A stretch of 64,000 bases of DNA from Morinoia aosen (Eukaryota; Arthropoda; Malacostraca; Amphipoda; Talitridae), in contig CM059572.1 of the NCBI GenBank assembly GCA_030386875.1, forward strand, positions 35,833,732 to 35,897,731, given 5' to 3'. The notes below the pieces were generated by a model. That model was not told where the DNA came from. It ran no database searches and saw only the letters and a list, made by a program, of their open reading frames with translations. This document shows positions 34,801 through 46,800 of this stretch, piece after piece. Numbering within the stretch: the first letter of the stretch is position 1; every line of letters begins with the position of its first letter. The position numbers and the translations under genes were made by a program.

Positions 34801-37800
34801 AGAATTAAAGTCGCTAGAAACAATGCTCAATTTAGAACTGAATTCGCTAGAAACCATGCTTAAATTAGAAGTTTACTCAACGACCTTGAGTCAATAAAAC
34901 AAAATCGTTGCTTTGGCAGAGTTAACTTCGAATCATGAAGTAAGGTAAATGTAACTAAATGAGTAGGTAATTTACGAGGATGAAAAGAAGCGTAAAAACT
35001 TATAATTGAATGCATAACACAGTGCCAATTACGTGCATGAGCTTCTGCAAATTACACAAGCATGTGAAAATACTGTAGGGACGACAGTACATCCTTAAAA
35101 TCTTCAAAAATTATCTAAGACTTTGTGTCCCTGAATACCTGTAAATTATAATTTACAAGTATCCGGGAACGCGTACACTGAGAAATCGGGGTAAAACGCT
35201 TGTTTTTATGCGATATATTTTTCATTTCTCTCAACTGTGTAGTGTTTCTCTTGTGATCCATCTTTCGTCATCAGCAACTTAAGTATTCATACACTATAAA
35301 ATGCAAAAAATTTGACATTCACGAAGCTGTTGGTTACGGCAGTACTGCGATGTTAATATTCGGCGGCAGCAAAAAAATCACACAGTATTGCATTCATGAC
35401 TTCAGTTCATCACACAAGGTGAGTAAATTACGAAATATTTTTATGAATTTTTTAGCTAAAAGTCGTGTGCACCAGAAAGGGCGGTAAATACGAATAAATT
35501 TCATCAATTTCGAACTTCCGTGTTCGAAATTGATGAAATTTATAACGTCTATACCGTCAACTATCAGAAAATAGTTTGAAGACCACCTTCCAATTGCGTT
35601 AACATTGAACTTCCAAGGAGGAAAGTTAGCCCCCTATTCAGTAAACAAATTCAATGAATAAATAGACTGTGAGCCGGTTTTCTTACAGGTAGTTATCGTA
35701 GTTATCAAGAATTAAAGAATGTTTGAGTTTAATGACTTATTTAGAGCTCATAAATGTATTCAAAAAATCGCGACCGTCCTTCCAAATAAATCTATTTAAA
35801 TACCAGTAAGTCGTCTCTCAAGCTTGTATATTTGAGCTCTGTTCTCCTTTCTAGAAATGTTTTGTATTCTCGATATTTATTCATGTTTCCAACCTGTTCA
35901 TTGATATTATTCTTCAAGCTTCTTAACGATTGCCTATTTTCAAACACTGGGCAAGTTATTTCCAAAATCTAATAGCTAGCAACAAACGTTTGCAAGTTTG
36001 CAATGGTTGTTCCTTAGGCCTGGGTATCAAGAGAACTGTGTACATATGAACACGTCGTAATATTGAAGAATAATTAAATATAGTCCGCACCGTACTTCAT
36101 GATCAGAATAAATAAGTGCATTTAAAAACACAATTGAATTAATAAAACACAAAAGCCTTCTCACCAAAAACCTTTTTTGAATACATTCAGCTCAAAACCA
36201 GTTATCTAGGAAATTAGGTATTGATAAATATAGCCCTGTTAATTAGTAGAGGTAAATTTCAGAAATTAAAATGGATGCATTATTCAATCCAAACAATGTG
36301 TAAATGGTGATAGTCTCGAAAAATGGTAGAATCTGACATCAAGAGCATGGGGCACATTCACATGCATGTACTGTGCTCTGGTAGAATGGTCAAGCGATTA
36401 CCGTGCACAATCTTGACGACTACCTAGAATAGTCACGATTGCCATGCACAACCACAACGGTTGCCGAGCTTGATTGCTGCTACTACCGAGCAAAACCAAC
36501 AATTCCCGTGAGCAACGCAATCACAGCGATTACCGTTCGCATGCAAAACGATCTGAGCATAATCATAACGAATACTGAGCATTGTCATAACGAATACTGA
36601 GCATTGTCATAACGAATACTGAGCATAATCATAACGAATACTGAGCATAATCATAACGAATACTGAGCATAATCATAACGAATACTGAGCATTGTCATAA
36701 CGAATACTGAGCATAATCATAACGAATACTGAGCATTGTCATAACGAATACTGAGCATAATCATAACGAATACTGAGCATAATCATAACGAATACTGAGC
36801 ATAATCATAACGAATACTGAGCATAATCATAACGAATACTGAGCATAATCATAACGAATACTGAGCATAATCATAACGAATACTGAGCATAATCATAAAG
36901 AATGCTGAGCATAATCACAACGATCACCGCACAAAATCACGACAATTACCGTGCACAATAACCACGCCACAGCTTTTCTAACACATTATTCTTTGAAGGA
37001 ACGCAACAACAACACGCCGAGTTATGTCTCGCATACCAAGCACGCGACAACAAAAAATTTTTGAAATTATTGTTTTAAAACGATTATGTTGATTATTCCA
37101 CGTTGCAGATGTGGTCCGGGAGCCAGTGGCCTCTGCCCGGGCGGTGGCTGACGCTTCGATCGCTAGCACCTCCGCAGACGTGCTCTGCAAGGTGGGGTCG
37201 GTGTGGACGCACGGCTGCTCCAGCTGCACCTGCAGCAACGACGGCAAAGTCGAGTGCGAGACCAACAACTGCCCGCCTGGTAAGTGCGCTGCTGCTTCTT
37301 TGGGTCAGGCTTGGAATTGGAAGAGAACGAGTTAGGCGTGACTGCATGACAGTGTGTTGTGGGTGTTAGCCATGTTGAAGGCTAGGCATGAAGGATGTTT
37401 TTGATTTCATTCAAGCCTGATACATCATGGACATTGAATTTTCAAATGCCTTATAAGTAACACCAGGACGCAAAGACGGTTAGCAAAAAGCCCCTTCAGG
37501 CATTAAAGTTATTCTGCCTAGGTAGAAATTATACATATACTTGTTAGACGTGGCTGCACCGAAGTATGTATATGTTACAGGTGTTTGCCATGTTGAAGGC
37601 TCGGCATAAATTACTGCCTTTATTGACCTTATTGCGTCGAGGCGGAAGTTATACACACGTATTTGACGTGACATTGCCCAAGCGTCTAATGAGAGCTTCA
37701 ATGAAGTTTCAGGATTTGCAGGCACTCGTCATTTATATTCATGGATAGTTTATCAACTTATCCTCCAATTCAGATACCGCTGTTAAAATGGACCGTGAGA

Positions 37801-40800
37801 AAGTTCATATTCAAGTAACAACGCTTTCCTTTCAAATAAGCTGAAATGCTACTAAATCTGACATCACACTAGGCGCGAGAATATTCAAGTTTAAAAGAGT
37901 TTCAAGAACGATATGAAGAGCTCCAGAGTATGCGGGGACGACGCTGTTCTGCTATAAGTAAATCATGGCATAGCAATTAATTAAATTATAAAGTTGTGAA
38001 GAACAAGTTCCCCAGGGGGAGAGAAACCCTATGTTGTTGCTGTAGTGTAACTTTGAGAATCGCCTAACTTTTTCTGGGAAAGGGCTCCTATCTCGAATAC
38101 GTATAACAGAACGAGGAAAGGTTTTCTTTTCTGGGAAAGGGCTCCTATCTCGGATATGTATGAAAAAACGAGGTGGAACAAAAGCTCTTATGGCATTTTG
38201 TGCAGCGCCTCTCAAAAAAATAAGCATAGAAAGCTACTTACTTTTTATTTCAACTTAAATTCAAGCAAACCATTGTACCCGTGACCGAATCACGATTCTG
38301 ATATGTACTCGGCATACAAGAAGATGAGAATTAAATCTGACAAAGGAAAAAACAAATGACAAATGTTTGCTTAAAAGGAAAAAGACAACTTTGTCAAGTT
38401 CAGAGTAGAAATAGGGCGAAACTTCAATTAAAAACGAAACGCTCGTGTGTCACAAAACAAACATGTCTGAAATCGGTCCAAGTAAAATTAATTTCCAAAT
38501 TGTCTGGATCACTGCACTCTCACCGCTTTTGTCAAAGCAGAAAGCTGGAAATTTCGTAGGTATGTTGCAACACAGTATATGATTTATCGTTGAAACTCCC
38601 TCATGGGAATACAATTGTATTAATAAGGAAACTCCCTCATGGGAATACAATTGTATTAATAAGGAAACTCCCTCATGGGAATAAAATTGTATTAATAAGG
38701 AAACTCCCTCATGGGAATACAATTGTATTAATAAGGAAACTCCCTCATGGGAATACAATTGTATTAATAAGGAAACTCCCTCATGGGAATAAAATTGTAT
38801 TAATAAGGAAACTCCCTCATGGGAATACAATTGTATTAATAAGGATTAACACTCCCAGGGAGAAAATGAAAGATCCAGAGCTGAGAGCTAAATAGGCCTT
38901 CTTTTTGTTGAAATTAAATATGTTGTTTGTTGTGTTAAGTACCATCTTTTTTCGGTTCACTGCTCTCCTGTTTTTCAGCAACTCTAATTTTCTTCTTCAA
39001 CTTTTATGGATCTTGATAATCATCTTTCATAATATGCTATTTTTATGCTCAGAGGATCTTGCATAGGAAAACAACTCGTGCGTAGATTCTGCGTTCGCTC
39101 AACTCTTTACTTGAAATGCCTTTGTCGTGATTAGGAAGGCTTCAACTAATTTATCTATTTTAATCATCGTAGCAACACGAGCAGTTTGTTCGGTATGATG
39201 ACATTCTAGCTGTGTGATATATTTCAAGAACAAAGAAGGAATTTCAGAGCCTAAAATATGCAATGGCTTCTCAATTCACTTCTTGACTGCGGAAGTACAA
39301 ATCAAGTTTGCGCATGTTGATTCATCGAGATTATGCTTCTTCCCTGCTGTGAGTGCTTATGTGTAGTTGTAGAACACGTACGGCTTTGAAGAGAAAATCC
39401 GCGAAGTTTTTGATACAGTAAATAGTTTATACTGTGCATATGTGCACATATAACTGCGTGCACTGGACTAGCAACTAGCATATGTTATGGGTTACGCTTG
39501 AAACATTTGCTCTGGAAACAGCGTTGAAATTTGTCTGGAACATTTCAGGAGTGGATCAGACCGAAGTTGAGGACAGCTGTTCAGAAGGCGCCGAGTGGAA
39601 GCAGTCGTGCCTGGTGTGCCGGTGCGGCGATGATGGCAAGCCTCTTTGCTCCTCCAGCGCGTGTCCTGGTGAGGCTTCAGTAGTGCAGCTCCTGTGGGGC
39701 TCGAAAACTCTATTTCACAAATATTTTGAAACCAAATTTGTTGCTTTGAAACTTTGAAACCAACTTTGTTTCAAAATGCAATGCTTTGGGTCTTAAATTT
39801 ACAAGGTACAAGCATGCTGAGAGAGTCAGTCGTAGAAAATTTTAACGATGATCTAAGACCGTATCCTTTTTATGTTTTACAGAAACATAAGTCTAGCGAT
39901 CGTCGTGTGCGGTGAAGATTAAGTCTCCTTGTATCAAATGAACGATCCCTACATATTTCATTTCTTCTCCGTGGAGTGATTAGTAGAGCGTTTGGGAGAA
40001 AGTGTAGCTGTTTCAATGACTTATGACAAGGATTAATAGCACAAAGCATTTATCAGAGTTGACAGCTCGCTCTTTTGTTGAGTGTAGAAAACAGATAAGG
40101 TGGGTAGGAAAAGTTACAGGGCACGCCTTTTCACTCAATGAGCTCGTGCTTCCAGTTGCTTTAGGTTATGAGCTGAACCGAACTCTACTGTTACAAACGC
40201 AATAACAATCAGAAGCGACCAATAAAGATAAATGCATTTAAATCACGTACTCATCCGAGTTAATCTAATGCTGCAGTCAGACCTCGTCTAAAGAAACCAC
40301 AAAAATCTGTTGTTTAGAAATCACAAAAATCTTACTTTCTGTACAACATAATCATCTCTCTAAAGATCCCTTCCCACCATCAACAAAAAAACGGCAATTT
40401 TAAACCAGAGCTTCTATAACTACAGTTCAAATGTAAATAAACATCACAAAGTATTATTTGAATCGACGCAGGTTCAGAGGGAGGCAGTTCCGAAGTAAGC
40501 AGTAGCAACTCCATGCAGTGTCGTCCGGGATCCACCTTCCTTGAGGACTGCAACAGATGTCGCTGTTCCGACACAGGCCGCAAGCTCTGCACCAAAAGGC
40601 TTTGTCGTCCCGGTAATTAACGGGTCGTAACGCTCTATATGAATATTATTCCACTCGGGCTTTTTGATACGATGTTCGATATTCATGCTGAGCATGCATA
40701 TGGTAAGATCCGCTCCAACGGCATGTGTTTATGACTCTCCAATAGCTATTAGTGCGATAAAGACTTCTGGTGAGTTTAAAATTATGAGTTGTTTGAAAAA

Positions 40801-43800
40801 GCGACGAAAAAATGATGCAATCATATTAATTTTATGAGAAAACATTACTTTGCTTAAGTATCGAGAGTTCAAAGTCAAGTTAAGAATCTAGTACGGAAAG
40901 CTACTGCTTCCACAAGGTTTTTCAAACAAATAAATGTAAGTAAATGTACGAGGAGCTCACGAGATTAGAACTCAGGAACTTAAATTCACCGCACCAGAAC
41001 GCTATCGATCGCGCTACCGGCCACCCTGAGGGTGGCCGGTAGCGCGATCGATAGCGTTCTGGTGCGGTGAATTTAAGTTCCTGAGTTCTAATCTCGTGAG
41101 CTCCTCGTACATTTACTTACATTTATTTGTTTGAAAAACCTTGTGGAAGCAGTAACATTACTTTGGTGCAAGCAGAGCTGCATTCAAAGATTTCAGTAAC
41201 GTCTACATCAACTCTGTGGTTTCAAACTCTAGAAAAGCTAAAATTTCAGAAGCCGCATTTTTAAAACCACAAAACTTTATCTTAACGGTGTCAAGACTCT
41301 AGCAAGGCCGAAGTTCCAAAACCTTATTTCAAACGCACCTAAAGTTCATCGATGCGGCTTCTGACTAGCGAAGCCGCGACTGTAAAAGCCTTTTTTTAAA
41401 ATCCCCTCCTTTTTATTCACGCGGCTTCTGGCACTCGTGAAGCCGAGAATTTTAAAAACTCATTTTTTAACACACCTATTTAAGCTACGCTTCTCGGAAA
41501 CTAGTAAAGCAGCAATCCCAAAAATATCGTTTTCCTGTGCATGACTCCGACGACATCTAACCTACACACCTCAATGGTCTCAGGTTTGGCTCGGCCGGCT
41601 GGTCCGCAGTGCAGCGACGGCTCACTTTTCCTGGACAGCAGAAACTGCAACTGGTGCTTCTGCGACGACGGCAAGATTGCGTGCTCCCACTCAGACACAT
41701 GCGGTATGTTTTGGTTCGAACGCCTTGATTAATTTTAATTAAGGAAATTGCGCTTGAGTAAGTAAATTTTAACTCCTGTGCATGAAGTTTTTAATTCAAT
41801 TAAGAAGAAAACGTGCTTGAGTCGGTTGAAAATCCATTACGTGAGGGGCTAAATTTAATTAAGAAAAGTTGGATGCGTCGAGTGAAATTTCTCTTTGCGA
41901 GGGGTTTACTTTAGTTAAGAAAAAATGGTGTTGTTAGGGTTTGAATTTTCTTCCACGAGAGGTTTCATTTAATGAAGGAAAATTGGGCATAAATCAGTTG
42001 GAACTCACAAGTGAAACGGACCCGACCTAATGATAAAAAAATGGGCCAGCTTGGATGTAGAAAGCAAAGTCGAGGTCCACGATAACCAGGATTCAGATGG
42101 CTTTCTTACGTTTTCAGGCGTTGGCAGAGTTAACCTTTCGAAATTGCAGAAATTTGGAATGATTAAAAATGAACATTGCCTGCAAAGTTTCATTTTTCAT
42201 GACACCTCCTCGCCTTAACAGCGGTGTATACTTATCCCACACCTGTGTACTATGTTTCAATTCTTTCCAGAGTACAGCCTAGCAAACCATGTTTAACGAA
42301 ATAACTTTTAATTTTTTCCACATACGTAATTTTGAGTAAATTATCCTAAACTAGAGATATGAACTTCTTAACCTCCGCACTGGGATACTAAACACACATA
42401 CATCGCCCATAGCGCACTGATAGGCTGAAAGGTGAGCAACATACGTCGAACTAAATGTGAATGAGGAACGAAAGATAACCTCCCTAACAGTGCAATAGCA
42501 ACTTCATACATAGCGAGTTTTATACTTGCTCATTTCACTGCCACTTGATGCTGCTAGTCGTTAGTGATAATTAAAAACAAAAAACCCCTGGATATAATTA
42601 AATAAAATACACACAAAATTGAACATTCGAAGGTGTATTACGACACTATCTAGTATGTTCAACGCATTTGATGTCGTGGGAAAAACAATATTTTGTATAG
42701 TCAAGCGTTCGAAAGTGTAGTAATACCATATTGAGTACATTGAATGCATTCGAAGCCGTGGTAAAGTAATATTCAGAATTGCCAGTATCCAACATTTATT
42801 GAGACACACTGCTGGATCTTTCCATTCTTTGCTAAAACATTCTTTGGAATTTGAATTGATCCTGGCCGACCTCGACGATAATTTTGGAAACAGTCACCCT
42901 GCTTACGAACACTGCCCTGTATGTTGACGTGTGAGGGCGTTTGGAAAAAATGCCTGTATCGTAAGCTTGTTTTGTATAAGAACCTACACTCTTTAGCCCC
43001 TGGCGGCCCCTTACGCACAAACGAATCACAATTTATGAATTTATGTGCAGAAATATCGAAAACATTCTCTGTGCTCACACATTTTTTTAAACCCTTTTCC
43101 TATTCACAAAGTCGTCACTGCACTCCGACACTTTCATGATGATTTTAAATCAATTATAGCATTGAAAAACATATCACTTAATTTTGACACCTTCCTCATA
43201 AATGTCGATACAAGTTCAGCAATAACCAACGTGTCCCTTCACTCCGCTAATTTCCTCGTAACCGTAAAGCCAATTCTTTCCTCACTCCAGAATCCGCAAA
43301 GGCAAAGAGCGCTCTTCCGGCGAGCGTCATCAGTGCAACCGATGTCAACGAAGAGGCCGAAGGTGCTGCTGAGGAAGAAGCTTGCGATGAAGGCACTACG
43401 TTAGTACTGAAAATAGTAAAATTTGTCTACAATAAATGAAATTTCCATTCCTTTTCAGATGTTATTATATTTTATCGTCTTGGTTGCTCAATGTTCCTTC
43501 AGCCACATGAACAGCGTTATAAGTGCACGTGAGTAGCGATATCAACAAATGATATCTGATAGCACGCTGAAAAGTCAAAAAAACTAGGACGAGAAAGTAC
43601 CTACGGCAGAACAGCTCAGTTTGATTTATAAGAGTTACACACAAACACCTATGCTCACAGCTCACTACATGTGTGTAAGTAACACGGTATGCATAAGGTA
43701 CGTACATACAGTACCCCCTCCTCCGTTCGCGACTCACAGTTCGCGGCCCCGCATACTCGCGGATTTTGCTTTTTCAGTTTTTTTCATAATTTTTGCAATT

Positions 43801-46800
43801 TCGTGAATTTCTTTCACCATTTTTTTAACAGAACAATGCCCACATTCGCCCTTACAAATAAAAAGTTTTGATATAACAATGTAAGTAAATCTAAAATATG
43901 AAATTGGAAAAGAGAAATGAGAGATTACATATTATACCACATTATTATCGTTTTTAATTTTACATTTCTACATATTACTACATTATTACTGCATTAATGA
44001 CTGATACTGTCTTTAGAATGTTTATTAGGCATATTTTAGCGTGTGTAATATCTGTAATTAGGCATATTTTAGCGGGTGTCTTAAAACTGTTTCAACAATT
44101 CGCAAATTTCGGGATTCGCGGGAGGGGAAAGAACGTAAACACCGCGATTTGCGAGGGGATACTGTATTGATATCTCTGCGCATTGGTGACTGAAAGAGAG
44201 TTCAAACCAATCAACACCAGTGCCCACAGCTGGATGCATGAGTGTATACATTGATATCTCTGTGCGTTGGTGACTGCAAGAGAGTAACAGACCAACACCT
44301 GTGCCACAGCTGGATGCATGAGTGTATACATTGATATCTCTGTGCGTTGGTGACTGCAAGAGAGTAACAGACCAACACCTGCGCCACAGCTGGATGCATG
44401 AGTGTATACATTGATATCTCTGTGCGTTGGTGACTGCAAGAGAGTAACAGACTAACACCTGCGCCACAGCTGGATGCATGAGTGTATACATTGATATCTC
44501 TGTGCGTTGGTGACTGCAAGAGAGTAAGAGACCAACACCTGTGCCACAGCTGGATGCATGAGTGTATACACTGATATCTCTGTGCGTTGGTGACTGCAAG
44601 AGAGTATAACAGACCAACACCTGTGCCACAGCTGGATGCATGAGTGTATACATTGATATCTCTGTGCGTTGGTGACTGCAAGAGAGTAACAGACCAACAC
44701 CTGTGCCACAGCTGGATGCATGAGTGTATACATTGATATCTCTGTGCGTTGGTGACTGCAAGAGAGTAACAGACCAACACCTGTGCCACAGCTGGATGCA
44801 TGAGTGTATACATTGATATCTCTGTGCGTTGGTGACTGCAAGAGAGTAACAGACCAACACCTGTGCCACAGCTGGATGCAGAACTGCAACAGGTGCCGCT
44901 GCATCAACGGAGTAGCGCTGTGCGACCGCCGCGCTTGTGTCCCGTTCACAGAAGCCGACGAGTCGTCTTCTGCAGCAGCGTCTCCGACAGCGCGGTGCCT
45001 CAAGCCAGTCGACTCCGGGCCCTGCTTCGCCTCCTTCAGGAGGTTCAGGTAAGCCATTGTTGCTCATAGAAATTCTTGCTGGGGTAGAATCCCAAAAACG
45101 TCGACCAGTATTCCTGAGGTGCTTCTGTTAGACACTGATTTTGTGGGACAATGTTTTGGAGGAATCCAAATGACGCGGTCCAGTTATCCTGAGGTGCCAA
45201 GTGTAAAGCGGTTGATATCAATGTTCCATTTAGTCCGCAAATCATTGTTACAGACTCCTTAGCAGAGAAGGAATCATCATTGATAAGAAAGGATATAAAA
45301 GGATGTTTTATTCCAATCAAGTTGTAACGAGTCGCAAACCCCCAGTCGCTAACCCCCAGTCGCTAACCCCCAGTCGCTAACCCCCAGTCGCTAACCCCCA
45401 GTCGCTAACCCCCAGTCGCTAACCCCCAGTCGCTAACCCCCAGTCGCTAACCCCCAGTCGCTAACCCCCAGTCGCTAACCCCCAGTCGCTAACCCCCAGT
45501 CGCTAACCCCCAGTCGCTAACCCCCAGTCGCTAACCCCCAGTCGCTAACCCCCAGTCGCTAACCCCCAGTCGCTAACCCCCAGTCGCTAACCCCCAGTCG
45601 CTAACCCCCAGTCGCTAACCCCCAGTCGCTAACCCCCAGTCGCTAACCCCCAGTCGCTAACCCCCCAGTCGCTAACCCCCAGTCGCTAACCCCCCAGTCG
45701 CTAACCCCCAGTCCTACTTCCTCAGGTTCAATCCTGCCAACAAGAGATGCGAAGGCTTCTTGTACGGCGGCTGCGCTGGGAACGACAACAACTTCGAGTC
45801 TGCGGACGACTGCCAGCAGACGTGTGGAGGCGACTCACCTGTCTTAGGTACCACTTTGTGCCAAAATAACAAGTCTTGTATTTTATTTTTAGCATCAACC
45901 TTGCTGAATTTTTCCAGTTTATCATGCCTTAAAAGAATAAGAAAATTGATTATCATATTAACTGAAACACTTAATCGTCGATATTCAAATTCAATTGTTT
46001 ATTGGTTGATTTTAGTAAATTTGATAGGCAGTTTTTTCCGTCTTTTAACGCGTAATGCGCTAGGTTCTGCATTGATGAGGAATTAGGTCGGGATGAACAA
46101 TGTTTCACTTGCCTTTGGCGTTCTTGTACAGTAATCAAGTAATGTCAAGTATAACATTCGAGTCATATTCATTTGACACCGCGTGTACTTTTTGCCATCG
46201 TGGGCTCAATGGTACTGAAAACCTTTTCCGTCAGCATTTTGTACTCATATTACCGCCACCACCAACTGGCACTGGCATCAGGTTGTCACCGACATCAGAA
46301 CGAGGACGTAACAGTCACCTGACGGTAAACTCTAAAGAAGAGATTAAGGCAGAAATTTAGCGAGAAATACAATAAGTTAAGGCTGTTCTCGAACTGGGAT
46401 GTTATAGAGTTAAGGTCACACTCAAGCGCATCACCATAAATGAGCTCATAGTCTGCCGTTACCATTGTGACTTCCCATTACTTGCACTAATCTAGAAAAC
46501 AAATTTATTTTGGTAAAAAGTACGTGATTCTTTGAATGTGACACACTAACTGATCTAAAATATGAGATAAAATTCCCCGGTTGTCATGATTTCAAAGCTA
46601 TAATATGTTAGTGGAATATTTATAGTTTTACAATGGGATTAAAAATATATTTTTTGTTGAGCTCTTTCTTTACACTTGTTATTTTCATTTTTCGGAATGT
46701 AATCTTGGTTTACGACCGAGATTTTGATTGAGCCCCAGAGCTTAAAACGTTATAATTATTCGCTATAAGATATGAAACGTTAATTCACGTTATAACGTTA

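Noticed and set aside
44853-44871. Alternative start of exon 17 at 44853 in phase 1
   Set aside because: It would give only six residues between Cys1 and Cys2; joining exon 16 to 44872 in phase 2 gives the canonical nine.
44081-45067. 328-codon open frame on the minus strand
   Set aside because: It runs across the 80-bp array and antisense to exon 17; its periodic peptide simply reflects the tandem repeat.
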